A stretch of DNA of 64,000 nucleotides from Pseudomonadota bacterium. GTDB taxonomy: Bacteria > Bdellovibrionota_B > Oligoflexia > Silvanigrellales > Silvanigrellaceae. The stretch spans positions 1-64,000 of the forward strand of contig RFOM01000001.1 in the NCBI GenBank assembly GCA_009926615.1, read 5' to 3'. The notes under the pieces are model-generated. The model saw only the letters and a list, made by a program, of their open reading frames with translations. It searched no databases and was not told where the DNA came from. The translations under genes were made by a program, and so were the position numbers. The stretch's first letter is position 1. Each line of letters opens with the position of its first letter. This document shows, in pieces, positions 45,745 to 54,095 of this stretch.

Positions 45745-46515
45745 TCAGCTTCTTTGATACGAAAGTGCTTCGATAAGCGACAATCTGCCCGCAGCAAGTG
45801 CCTTTCCGGTGACCACTCCGCAGACTCCCGAACATTCCGAAAGTGCACGAATGTCATCAATTCCTCCAACACCGCCGCTGGCGATAACGGAGAGTCCCGA
45901 TTCGGCTGCGAGAGCTGCCGTAGCCTCCAAGGCCGCGCCCTGAAGCATTCCGTCGCGCTCGACTTCAGTAAAAAGAACGGTCCGGACACCGGCCTTCTTC
46001 AGTCTTCCCGCAAATGCGAGCGTCGTTTCAGGACTGGTCTGCGTCCACCCCCGAATGGCAATACTGCCGCCCAGACTGTCCACACCTATAACAAACCGCT
46101 CCGGTTCACGCCTGACAAACTCCATCACATTTTCAAAATCCGTCATTGCCCATGTGCCGATGACGACGCGGCTCACACCCAGCGACAGTGCCCGACCGAG
46201 CGACTCTGCAGATCGTATTCCGCCGCCCAATTGAATTTTGAGTCCGCCTGATGCAACGAGCATGCCGATTAATTTCTCGGTTTCCGCAGCACCGCTGTGT
46301 ATTTCCGGCGAATCTCCGAAGGCTGCGTTCAAGTTGACAATATGAACCCAGCGCGCTCCGGCTGCAGCATACTCCCGCATCTGCTCAACAGGATTGGCGT
46401 GCACCACGTGAGCGCTTTCGCGTTGTCCCCTGAGCAAACGGACGCTTCGTCCGTCCAGCAAATCGATGGCAGGAAAAATATCGAACTCCGAATTTTTAAA
46501 ATCGGCCGGACTCAT
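45745..46515 (-). CDS. hisA: ProFAR isomerase
   Basis: A 256-residue (beta/alpha)8 enzyme isomerising ProFAR to PRFAR in histidine synthesis. FPAIDLLDGRSVRLLRG carries the first catalytic Asp; HIVNLNAAFG, IQLGGGIRS, GVDSLGGSIAIRGW (second Asp) and ASGGVGGIDDI are the phosphate and catalytic loops. The ATG overlaps the hisB stop by one base (TGATG). A frame extension to 46566 lies inside hisB and is rejected. About 100 bases separate it from purH. Confidence 0.94.
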   Translation of the reverse strand: MSPADFKNSEFDIFPAIDLLDGRSVRLLRGQRESAHVVHANPVEQMREYAAAGARWVHIVNLNAAFGDSPEIHSGAAETEKLIGMLVASGGLKIQLGGGIRSAESLGRALSLGVSRVVIGTWAMTDFENVMEFVRREPERFVIGVDSLGGSIAIRGWTQTSPETTLAFAGRLKKAGVRTVLFTEVERDGMLQGAALEATAALAAESGLSVIASGGVGGIDDIRALSECSGVCGVVTGKALAAGRLSLIEALSYQRS

Positions 46516-47120
46516 CACAATACACCCTTGGTCGAAGGAATTCCGGTGTCTGCACCGCGCTTCCAAGCCGCACGGGATGCGCGCGCAAACGCTTTGAAAA
46601 CCGCTTCGGCGATGTGATGATCATTTTCGCCGCGCATCACATCAATGTGCACTGTCCAGCGGGCATGCAGTACAAAGCCGCCGAAAAACTCACGAATCAA
46701 CGAACTGTCGAGCTGTCCGATAAAAGGCCTTCTGAACTGCGCTCCGAAATGTAAGTACGGACGACCGGAAATATCTATGACAACCTTGGCAAGAGCCTCA
46801 TCCAAGGGACATTCCATAAGTGCAAATCGTTCAATGCCTGAGCAGTCACCAAGAGCCTTGGCAACTGCCTGCCCGAGCGTGATTCCGACATCTTCAACAG
46901 TATGGTGCTGGTCAATATGCAAATCACCCCGACAGTGCAGTTCAAGAGCAACTCCTGAATGTTTGGCAAAGGCTTCGAGCATATGATCCAAAAAACCTAT
47001 TCCGGTTTCAATGCGGGTTTCAAATCCGGCAGCAGGGGCATCCAGCGCAAGGCGGACTTTGATTTGAGTTTCTTTTGTATTTCTTTCGACGGTCACATGA
47101 CGTTCGGAATTTGAGTTCAT
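46515..47120 (-). CDS. hisB: Imidazoleglycerol-phosphate dehydratase
   Basis: 201 residues, the monofunctional dehydratase without the phosphatase domain found in the enterobacterial fusion. Motifs are GIGFLDHMLEAFAKHSG, DLHIDQHHTVEDVGI (metal ligands), ALMECPLDEALA, FFGGFVLHA and GENDHHIAEAVFKAFARA. The ATG overlaps the hisC stop (ATGA). The histidinol-phosphate phosphatase must be encoded elsewhere. Confidence 0.96.
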   Translation of the reverse strand: MNSNSERHVTVERNTKETQIKVRLALDAPAAGFETRIETGIGFLDHMLEAFAKHSGVALELHCRGDLHIDQHHTVEDVGITLGQAVAKALGDCSGIERFALMECPLDEALAKVVIDISGRPYLHFGAQFRRPFIGQLDSSLIREFFGGFVLHARWTVHIDVMRGENDHHIAEAVFKAFARASRAAWKRGADTGIPSTKGVL

Positions 47121-48217
47121 GACAGAACCTTTCGCAATTCGGATTTCAATTTTTCAAAGCGGCAGGGCGGCGGCATACTGATGCGGACGCAATTTTCAAG
47201 TCGCCCTGCAGAATACCGGCGGATCAAAAATCCTTCAGCGGTCAGAGCTTTTTCAAGCGCGCCGGCACGGGCAGACTTCAGGAAAACAAAATTTGCCCGC
47301 GAACGCGCAAGAAAATCAATACCGCTGCAACCGCTCAGGCACTCTTCAAGGACAGCAACCTGCTGAACAGTTTTGCCGACTCGTTCGCGCGTTGCATCCT
47401 GCTTTTTCGAAAGTATATACGACGCCAGAACCTCCGAAGGCCATGCGATCGAATAAGGTGCCTTGAGGGCGCGGAAAATGTTGATGACATCCTTGTGGGC
47501 AATCATCGCGCCGACGCGCAATCCGGCAGCCGCCCACGCTTTTGAAAGTGTCCTGAGAACGATGACATTTTTTCTGCCGGTTGCCAATTGAACACAAGAT
47601 TGGCCGCCCTGTGCTTCCAAAAATTCAAAATAGGCTTCGTCAATCACCAGCACACCCTTAAACTGTGAGGCGAACTCTGCGACGGTTTCAAATGAAAGGG
47701 CCGTACCCGTAGGATTGTTCGGCGTGCAAAGTATGGCTGCATGCGCATTCAGAACCTGATCGGAAAAAAGCGCTTGCGGCGTATATTCGAAGCGTTCATC
47801 CAAAGTCACAGGAACAACAGGACTGCCGTAAAGAGCTGCCAGATGGGCATAAAGTGAAAAACTCGGTGCGGTGATTGCCACCGTCCTTTCGGGACCGAAG
47901 AGTGCTTCGGCTATCAGAGTCAGAGCTTGGCTGCTGCCCGCCGTCACCTCGATATTCTCAGTCGGGACGTTCAAAGAATTTGCAAACGCATTTAAAAGTT
48001 CGACCGGCTCAAGAGTCGGATAAGTATTGAAGGCTTCGGAGGTTTTAATCCTGCGGCGCATCTCTTCGGCCAGTTCCATTCTGTCCGATTCTTCAAGAAG
48101 CAGAACCTCATTTTGGTGCAACCGCGTGAGGGCCGACGGCTCGTTGAGTGAATATTTCGGAAAGCTCAATGCTTCCGGCCTGAACAGCTTTTCCAGCGAC
48201 AATTCTTCATTGTTCAT
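47117..48217 (-). CDS. hisC: Histidinol-phosphate aminotransferase
   Basis: 366 residues, a fold type I PLP enzyme. Key segments are RLHQNEVLLLEE, TAGSSQALTLIAEAL, CTPNNPTG, VIDEAYFEF, the PLP lysine in RTLSKAWAAAGLRVG and the substrate Arg near ENCVRISM. The start at 48217 overlaps the hisD stop (ATGA); an extension to 48268 is inside hisD. It catalyses the transamination just before histidinol phosphate. Confidence 0.95.
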   Translation of the reverse strand: MNNEELSLEKLFRPEALSFPKYSLNEPSALTRLHQNEVLLLEESDRMELAEEMRRRIKTSEAFNTYPTLEPVELLNAFANSLNVPTENIEVTAGSSQALTLIAEALFGPERTVAITAPSFSLYAHLAALYGSPVVPVTLDERFEYTPQALFSDQVLNAHAAILCTPNNPTGTALSFETVAEFASQFKGVLVIDEAYFEFLEAQGGQSCVQLATGRKNVIVLRTLSKAWAAAGLRVGAMIAHKDVINIFRALKAPYSIAWPSEVLASYILSKKQDATRERVGKTVQQVAVLEECLSGCSGIDFLARSRANFVFLKSARAGALEKALTAEGFLIRRYSAGRLENCVRISMPPPCRFEKLKSELRKVLS

Positions 48218-49533
48218 TGCCGAACCTCCGAATCCAGCCGTGCACGCGCAGCAGCTGCGTGTGCCCAAAGCTGCTCTGCATCTGCGAACACTCCGGTTTC
48301 CTCGGCAAGAGCGCGTGAATCTTCGGCACTCATCGCCAGAACGGATGAACGCCTGACAAAGTCGTAAACACCGAGCGGAGAAGCAAAACGTGCAGTTCCG
48401 GCCGTCGGCAGAACGTGACTCGGTCCCGCAAGATAGTCTCCGAAACTTTCTGCACTCCAGCGTCCCAAAAATATCGCTCCCGCACCGCGAATCGCGTTGA
48501 GCCAGAACGGCTGGCCCGTTTCAATGTCCAAAGCACACGCTGTTTGCACATGCAGATGTTCGGCATTAAGTGCATTTGCCGCTTCAACCAGCTCGTCGCG
48601 CGAACGCACGACACAAATCGCACCCCATTGTTCAAGGCTCCTGCGCGCAATTTCGGCTCTGTCTCCGCAAACTCCGTCAGTCATTTTCGAAAGCAACTCT
48701 GCCACTTCAGCCGCTTCACGCTCAGATGTTGTCACCAATATGGCACTGGCATCTTCATCGTGTTCCGCCTGAGCCAGCAAATCCAATGCAATCCATCGGG
48801 CGGGAGTGCTTCCGTCAGACAGAATGAGAATTTCCGATGGACCCGCAAAACCGTCAATTCCGATCCGACCGGCAAGCAATTGTTTTGCCGTTGCCACATA
48901 GATATTTCCGGGTCCGACAATTTTGTCGAAACGCTGAGTCTGTTCATCTCCGAATGCAGCCAGTGCAACCGCCTGTGCACCGCCGACTGCAAACACGTCG
49001 TCGATTCCGAGTTCGCAGACCGTCGCCGCAAAGACAGGATCCTGCAACGATCGGGCGGGAGTGAAAACGGCCATCCGGCGGACTCCGGCAACTTGCGCCG
49101 GTACGGCCGACATCACCACACTGCTGGGATAAAAAGCTTTTCCGCCCGGAACATAAAGCGCCACCGAGTCCAGAGGCTGAACTCTTGATGCAAAGCGGCT
49201 TGAGCCAATCTCCATCCATCGCGTCCCGTCGCGCTGAATTTGATGATAGGCACGCACACGATCTATCGACCGGCGCAGCACGCTTCTTACGGCAGCAGGA
49301 CACTTCTCCGCCAGCGGCATAAGTTCTTCGCGGCGGTAAACAAGCTGAGCTTCCGAGGAAACTCCCTCTATTGACTGCCTTAATTCAAGCACACCCCTGC
49401 GTCCCTGTGAACGAACAGCGGAAACGATACTGCGGACGCGTTCAACAACTTCTCCATTTTCCGAAGGAAGCCGTGCATCGAGTGAGCCGATAAATTCTGA
49501 AATCTGTTTACTGTTCCTGAGAATCCGAATCAT
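48214..49533 (-). CDS. hisD: Histidinol dehydrogenase
   Basis: 439 residues, the usual length. A zinc enzyme oxidising histidinol twice to histidine. Signatures are VALYVPGGKAFYPSSVVM, FAVGGAQAVALAAFG, DKIVGPGNIYVATAKQ, DGFAGPSEILI, AQAEHDEDASAILVT (zinc and catalytic His), NAEHLHVQT and GDYLAGPSHVLPTAGTARF. The start overlaps the end of the hisZG fusion by 26 bases. Confidence 0.96.
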   Translation of the reverse strand: MIRILRNSKQISEFIGSLDARLPSENGEVVERVRSIVSAVRSQGRRGVLELRQSIEGVSSEAQLVYRREELMPLAEKCPAAVRSVLRRSIDRVRAYHQIQRDGTRWMEIGSSRFASRVQPLDSVALYVPGGKAFYPSSVVMSAVPAQVAGVRRMAVFTPARSLQDPVFAATVCELGIDDVFAVGGAQAVALAAFGDEQTQRFDKIVGPGNIYVATAKQLLAGRIGIDGFAGPSEILILSDGSTPARWIALDLLAQAEHDEDASAILVTTSEREAAEVAELLSKMTDGVCGDRAEIARRSLEQWGAICVVRSRDELVEAANALNAEHLHVQTACALDIETGQPFWLNAIRGAGAIFLGRWSAESFGDYLAGPSHVLPTAGTARFASPLGVYDFVRRSSVLAMSAEDSRALAEETGVFADAEQLWAHAAAARARLDSEVRQ

Positions 49534-51217
49534 TTTTTAAAACCTCTCCGCGCGGTGTCCCGAAATGACTGCCGATTAAATGGCCCTGCATTTGCCAATG
49601 ATGCAGCCAATGTCGAAGAGTCTCGGGAAACTGCGCATCATATCCGCGCGAGGTGATGAGCTGAACCCGTGTCTGTGCCAGCTCGCGGAAAACAATCAAA
49701 CCATTCTCGCGCAGTGTTGAACCCGTCTCAACGAGATCAACAATCGCATCGCAAAACGAAATCACACTCGCAAGTTCAACGCTTCCCTGAAGAGGAATAA
49801 GCTCAGGCTCAATACCCATGCCGCGCAGCAGCCGAAGCGCCATGTGAGGATATTTTGTAGCAATTCTGGGGCGTGTGCGGCCCAGCAGCCGGTGCTCGTC
49901 TTCAGGCCGTCCGGCAAGACAGATCCGACAGCGGCCAAATGTAAATGTGACGGGTCGGAGCAGAGTCTGAACATCAGCCTCGTCCAGCAGATCAGAACCC
50001 GCAAGAGCGATTTGCGCAATTCCGCGCTCAACATACGAAACAACATCCGAATTTTTGACGAGCAGAAATTCGTACTTACCGCATTCGCTTTTGAGTACGA
50101 GTTTTCTCGTTGTATCAGGATTTTCAAGCAATCTTATCCCTGCATCTGCAAATGCCTGAATACCCCATTTTTGAAGCCTTCCCTTGGGAAGGGCAATGCG
50201 GACCGGACGATTCGGGCTCTGCGAAGGGGGTGCCTCCGATTGAACCGAGACGGATAAGTCGTCGTCGACTCCGGCTGTCTGAGGATCGCGCAGCATAAAT
50301 CCGACGGCCGAACGCGCTTCGCCAAAATGCTCAAGCAGCTTGTCGTATCGTCCGCCGCCGCCGACGTTCTTCAGCATCCCCTGCGCATCGGTTGCCCAAA
50401 AATCAAAAACCAATCCGCTGTAAAATGTTCTCTGCCGTGTCATCAGAGGATCAACGATAAACCGGACGCCATTGTACGAATTGCGGAAACCTCCGGTCAC
50501 GCGGCTGAGTTCGGCGTATTCAGGATTGTCTTTCCAAAATCCCTCGGCATCGACTTCGGCGTGCTGCAAAAGTTCGGCAAGCCGCGCAAAATCTTTGCTC
50601 ACCACGGCTTCCCTCAGTTGGGTTTTCAACTGCGCACGCAACTTTGAGGTTGCCGCCTTTTCAAGAATGACTTTTTCGATTCGGCCGATGACCCGCACGT
50701 CGCCGACGACGACCGTAATTCCAGAATATCCAAACGACTTGAGTGTGCTGAGTGCCAATTCCATGAGGCCGTTTTCTGCTTCGGGACTTTGATCTCCGAT
50801 GATCTCGGCACCGAACTCAAGGGATTCGAATTCCGATGCATGCCCCAAGCGAAATCCCTCTGCACCCAAAAGTCCCTGCGGCGAAAACACCTTGCCGGCG
50901 TAGAACAACCTGAATGGAAAAGTCAGTTCGGATGCGTGTCTGCAAACAAATTGGGCCGAAAAAACCGTAAGATCGGTGCGGAGTGACCATTCTGTGCCGT
51001 TGGAATCCAAAAATCGGGGAGCGTTCGGAAGAATTGTAGCTCCGTCGAGCCGGCTGATGAACTCCGTGGCCGGCAGACTGAGAGGCAGATTCAGCTCGGA
51101 AAACCCGCGCTCAACGGCCAACTTACGGAAATCACTCTCCCAACCCCGCAAACGGACGAGCCGGTTGCCAAGACGGGGAAGGCTGTTGGCCGAGATGATT
51201 CGCGAAGTGTCTTGCAT
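49508..51217 (-). CDS. hisZG: ATP phosphoribosyltransferase: HisZ regulatory and HisG catalytic parts fused in one protein
   Basis: A 569-residue protein joining two subunits that are normally separate. Residues 1-about 315 are HisZ, the histidyl-tRNA synthetase-like regulatory subunit: EWSLRTDLTVFSAQFVCR, FPFRLFYAGKVF, the motif-3-like VGGGGRYDKLL at 285-295. Residues about 338-550 are the short-form HisG: RIALPKGRLQKWG, AGSDLLDEAD, RIATKYP, GSVELAS, and the PRPP loop DAIVDLVETGSTLRENGL. A 20-residue Ser/Pro/Gln-rich linker joins them. The enzyme makes phosphoribosyl-ATP, the committed step of histidine synthesis. No stop or frame break lies between the halves, so the fusion is real in the sequence. 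It is the first gene of the his-purH operon. Confidence 0.93.
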   Translation of the reverse strand: MQDTSRIISANSLPRLGNRLVRLRGWESDFRKLAVERGFSELNLPLSLPATEFISRLDGATILPNAPRFLDSNGTEWSLRTDLTVFSAQFVCRHASELTFPFRLFYAGKVFSPQGLLGAEGFRLGHASEFESLEFGAEIIGDQSPEAENGLMELALSTLKSFGYSGITVVVGDVRVIGRIEKVILEKAATSKLRAQLKTQLREAVVSKDFARLAELLQHAEVDAEGFWKDNPEYAELSRVTGGFRNSYNGVRFIVDPLMTRQRTFYSGLVFDFWATDAQGMLKNVGGGGRYDKLLEHFGEARSAVGFMLRDPQTAGVDDDLSVSVQSEAPPSQSPNRPVRIALPKGRLQKWGIQAFADAGIRLLENPDTTRKLVLKSECGKYEFLLVKNSDVVSYVERGIAQIALAGSDLLDEADVQTLLRPVTFTFGRCRICLAGRPEDEHRLLGRTRPRIATKYPHMALRLLRGMGIEPELIPLQGSVELASVISFCDAIVDLVETGSTLRENGLIVFRELAQTRVQLITSRGYDAQFPETLRHWLHHWQMQGHLIGSHFGTPRGEVLKNDSDSQEQ

Positions 51218-51332
51218 CAGTTTGGTCCCTATTCTAGGAACATGCCCTATGAACGCACACGGAGATGTGAACTTGCATCAATTACAGGTGTTTGCAAGGC
51301 ATATCCCGACTGTTTGAGAGGATTGAGATTCA

Positions 51333-51920
51333 ATGGAAATCTTTCTTCTGGTTGTCAGAAGCCTGATGATTTTGCTCGGCTCGCTCATGCTCGCCGTATT
51401 TCTGCTGTTTCAGCTCTGGCAGCGGATTCCATCCGAAGGAATTAAATTCAAGGTTCAGGACTGGATAAGCCTTGGTGCCGTCGCACTGATTTTTGCACTT
51501 GGAACAAACAGCTATTGGGGACTGTGCGCAGCCGTTCCGATGCTGCTCACCAAACTCTTGTCCCAGATGATGATTCAAAAGAACAAGGTGCGCGGAAGCG
51601 GTCGCTGGATTGAAGTTCAGTGGACGAAGATGACTCCGCGCGGATTTCAGATCCCGCAGCAACTGACCAAGGAACTGCAAAAGCTTCCAAGCGACCAGCA
51701 TGTCCTGCTGCCCCGTCAGGTCGGAATTTGGGCGGTCAAATACTTTTTGAAATCAGTGAAGAAAAACGCAGGAAAAGGGCCTGTGCCGATGAAGGCCGGT
51801 CAGCAGGCTCAGGCTTTTGAAATGGTTGAACGGCTTGGTTCAAACATCATTAAACTCGAAAAAGGCAAATCCGAGCAATTGGCGCTGCCTTTCGGTGTGC
51901 TCAAAGTCACCCGTCTGTAA
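51333..51920 (+). CDS. Hypothetical inner-membrane protein
   Basis: 195 residues. The ribosome region GAGAGGATTGAG precedes the ATG. Two to three membrane segments lie in the first 80 residues (about 3-28; 43-60; 62-78), followed by a basic cytoplasmic domain with VQWTKMTPRGFQIPQQL and a Lys-rich stretch. No family was recognised. It is divergent from hisZG with 115 bases between. Confidence 0.75.
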   Translation: MEIFLLVVRSLMILLGSLMLAVFLLFQLWQRIPSEGIKFKVQDWISLGAVALIFALGTNSYWGLCAAVPMLLTKLLSQMMIQKNKVRGSGRWIEVQWTKMTPRGFQIPQQLTKELQKLPSDQHVLLPRQVGIWAVKYFLKSVKKNAGKGPVPMKAGQQAQAFEMVERLGSNIIKLEKGKSEQLALPFGVLKVTRL

Positions 51921-51938
51921 AGCGGGCTGTCCGGATAT

Positions 51939-52574
51939 TCAGTCGATCACCCACCGCGGCGTTCCGTCCGCGGTTTTTTCATATCCGCAGGCAAACACGG
52001 CAGGCAGGCAATCATTTTGAGTGGACTGTGACATAACCGATTCACAGTCCGCCCATTTTTCGGCGTCCATGTGTTCCCTGAGCCACTCAAGGAGAGCCCG
52101 CTGCGAGGTCGCGATCCAGACACAGCGCGGATGCGAGGGCAACGGATCAATGTGAAGAGATAAAATGTCCCTGAGCGCATCCGCCAAAGTCCCCTGCTGC
52201 GGTTTGTCATCGGAACAGCGGTCAAGACGGGAATCGACACAAACAGGCAATGCGCTCATCTGTGCGACCGGTTCGGCAGTCTTCAGGGTTCGCGAATGTT
52301 CGCCCGAAAAAAGCATGAGATCAGGGAACAAACGATGGGCCGCCTGTACAGCCTGAGGCAGCGATGCCGCGGTCCGGTAGGCCTTCCAGCGCAGATCTTC
52401 CTCAAGAGAAACAATTCTGTCGCCGTGGCCGCTGTCCAGCTGAATCCCCAGTGAGTCCTGCGCAAAACCGAAAAGTGTCTGCGCCAGATTTCCTGCAGCG
52501 TCTTCGCCTTTGCGGCTCAAGAAACCAGGTGCGCCGCCTTCGGCTTGCGTGTACAAAAGAACAAGAATTTTCAT
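51939..52574 (-). CDS. Histidine-phosphatase-superfamily-like protein with a degenerate active site
   Basis: About 211 residues from ATG 52574. The layout follows SixA/phosphoglycerate-mutase-like proteins: an N-terminal beta strand then the catalytic loop (LVLLYTQAEGG where LVLLRHGEA is expected), LSRKGEDAAGNLAQTL (as LT..G..QA..L), LMLFSGEHSRTLKTAEPVA (as ..SSPL.RA.QTAE..A) and CVWIATSQRALLEWLRE (as VLLVGH...). The catalytic RHG is replaced by YTQ and the second His also seems missing, so it is probably not a phosphatase in the usual way. Homology is judged from motif order only. It is divergent from the aldehyde dehydrogenase with 37 bases between. Confidence 0.6.
   Translation of the reverse strand: MKILVLLYTQAEGGAPGFLSRKGEDAAGNLAQTLFGFAQDSLGIQLDSGHGDRIVSLEEDLRWKAYRTAASLPQAVQAAHRLFPDLMLFSGEHSRTLKTAEPVAQMSALPVCVDSRLDRCSDDKPQQGTLADALRDILSLHIDPLPSHPRCVWIATSQRALLEWLREHMDAEKWADCESVMSQSTQNDCLPAVFACGYEKTADGTPRWVID
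51953..51979 (+). terminator. Intrinsic terminator after the membrane protein gene
   Basis: ACCGCGG (51953-51959) pairs with CCGCGGT (51968-51974), 8-base loop, then a T-run (51974-51979). It lies within the last codons of the convergent phosphatase-like gene. Confidence 0.72.
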
Positions 52575-52611
52575 GGCGACCCCGTGATAAAGACATAGCT
52601 GAGGACCCGAT

Positions 52612-54060
52612 ATGCTGCCGTCCGAGACCCCTGAGCATCCTTTTGATGGTTCAAAATTGCAAGCTGTCCGCAATCAGCTCCTTGCGGGCTTTCGTGCAGG
52701 CCGTCTGCGAAACAGAATGGAAAGAATTTCAGCGCTCAATGCACTTGAACGCCTTGTTCAGGAAAATCAGGAATTACTCTGTCAGGCCGTGCTCGAAGAT
52801 CTCGGACGACCCAAAGAAGACAGCATGCTTGCGGAACTCACGGTTGTTATCGAAGAAATTCATGCGGCGCGCAAAAATCTTGCCCGATGGATGAAGCCGA
52901 GGCACAAACTTATGCCTTTGCCGCTTTTTCCGTCGCGGGGAGAAGTGACGCCACAGCCCTATGGCATCGCACTGATCATCGGGCCGTGGAATTACCCTCT
53001 TCAACTGATGCTCGTGCCGCTGGCAGCTGCATTGGCTGCAGGTAACTGTGCACTTCTTAAACCTTCGGAGATGGCACCGGCGTGTTCACGCATTCTGGGC
53101 GCGCTGCTGCAAAAATACCTCCCCTCGGACATTGTCAGTGTGGTTGAGGGTGATGCTGAGGTCAGCAGACAACTTCTCGAACTGAAATGGGACATCATTT
53201 TCTTCACGGGAAGCACCCAAATCGGCCGTGTTGTTGCGCAGGCCGCTGCCAAACACCTTACTCCCGCCGTGCTTGAACTTGGCGGAAAATCTCCCTGCAT
53301 CGTCGATTCAACGGCCGACCTTGAAGTCACGGCGCGTCGGATAATCTGGGGAAAATTACTGAATTCAGGCCAAACCTGCGTTGCTCCTGATTACATCTTC
53401 ACGCCGCGCGGCAACGTCGAAAACTTATGCCGGCAGCTCGAAATAACCATCAAAGAATTTTTCCCGCAGGGATTTGTTCTCGGTGAATCGTACTGCGGAA
53501 TAGTCAACCAGAGACATTTCGAACGGCTCGAAAAAATAGCCGCGGCCCACAAAAATCAGCTGAGGATAGGCGGCAGACTTAATCAGTCGCAACGGATCAT
53601 CGAACCTTCATTTTATATTCTTGACAGTAAATCCCTCGGCAGCGCGGCCATAATGCAGGACGAAATTTTTGGCCCGCTCATGCCAATCGTTCCATATGAA
53701 TCCGTGGATGAGGCCATAGGCTATATCAATGCCAACGACCACCCGCTTGCCCTCTACGTTTTTTCTTCCGATTCTTCGCTCATCAGCAAGGTCGAGTCCT
53801 CAACCCGCTCAGGTTCTTTCGTCGTCAATGACACGGTGATTCAGCTGGCAGCAAGTCAGCTGCCTTTCGGCGGTGTCGGAGCAAGCGGAACCGGAGCCTA
53901 CCACGGCGAAGCAGGTTTCAATGTTTTCAGTCATTTCAGATCAGTTTTGAAAAGACCTTTTTGGCTCGATTTGCCGATCCGCTACCGCCCCTATTCCGCC
54001 CTGAAAATTTGGATTTTGAAAAAAATGTTCGGCCTTCGGACGGCAAAACTGAAATCCTGA
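52612..54060 (+). CDS. Aldehyde dehydrogenase, ALDH3 (fatty/aromatic aldehyde) type
   Basis: 482 residues, NAD(P)-dependent. Features are GIALIIGPWNYPLQLMLVPL, GNCALLKPSE, FFTGSTQIGRVV, VLELGGKSPCIV (general base Glu), NSGQTCVAPDY (catalytic Cys), QDEIFGPLMPIVPY and LPFGGVGASGTGAYHG, followed by FNVFSHFRSVLKRP. These last motifs are typical of ALDH3-class enzymes, which oxidise medium- and long-chain or aromatic aldehydes. The C-terminal tail is basic and hydrophobic, as in membrane-associated fatty aldehyde dehydrogenases. GAGGA lies 8 bases before the ATG. It is a monocistronic unit by layout. Confidence 0.92.
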   Translation: MLPSETPEHPFDGSKLQAVRNQLLAGFRAGRLRNRMERISALNALERLVQENQELLCQAVLEDLGRPKEDSMLAELTVVIEEIHAARKNLARWMKPRHKLMPLPLFPSRGEVTPQPYGIALIIGPWNYPLQLMLVPLAAALAAGNCALLKPSEMAPACSRILGALLQKYLPSDIVSVVEGDAEVSRQLLELKWDIIFFTGSTQIGRVVAQAAAKHLTPAVLELGGKSPCIVDSTADLEVTARRIIWGKLLNSGQTCVAPDYIFTPRGNVENLCRQLEITIKEFFPQGFVLGESYCGIVNQRHFERLEKIAAAHKNQLRIGGRLNQSQRIIEPSFYILDSKSLGSAAIMQDEIFGPLMPIVPYESVDEAIGYINANDHPLALYVFSSDSSLISKVESSTRSGSFVVNDTVIQLAASQLPFGGVGASGTGAYHGEAGFNVFSHFRSVLKRPFWLDLPIRYRPYSALKIWILKKMFGLRTAKLKS

Positions 54061-54095
54061 TTTCATGAAGCCAAAAATCGGGAGTTTTTATCTGC

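Noticed and set aside
51231..51236. TAGAAT as the -10 box of the his operon
   Set aside because: It lies only 13 bases before the ATG and the ribosome site would overlap the transcript start; no matching -35.
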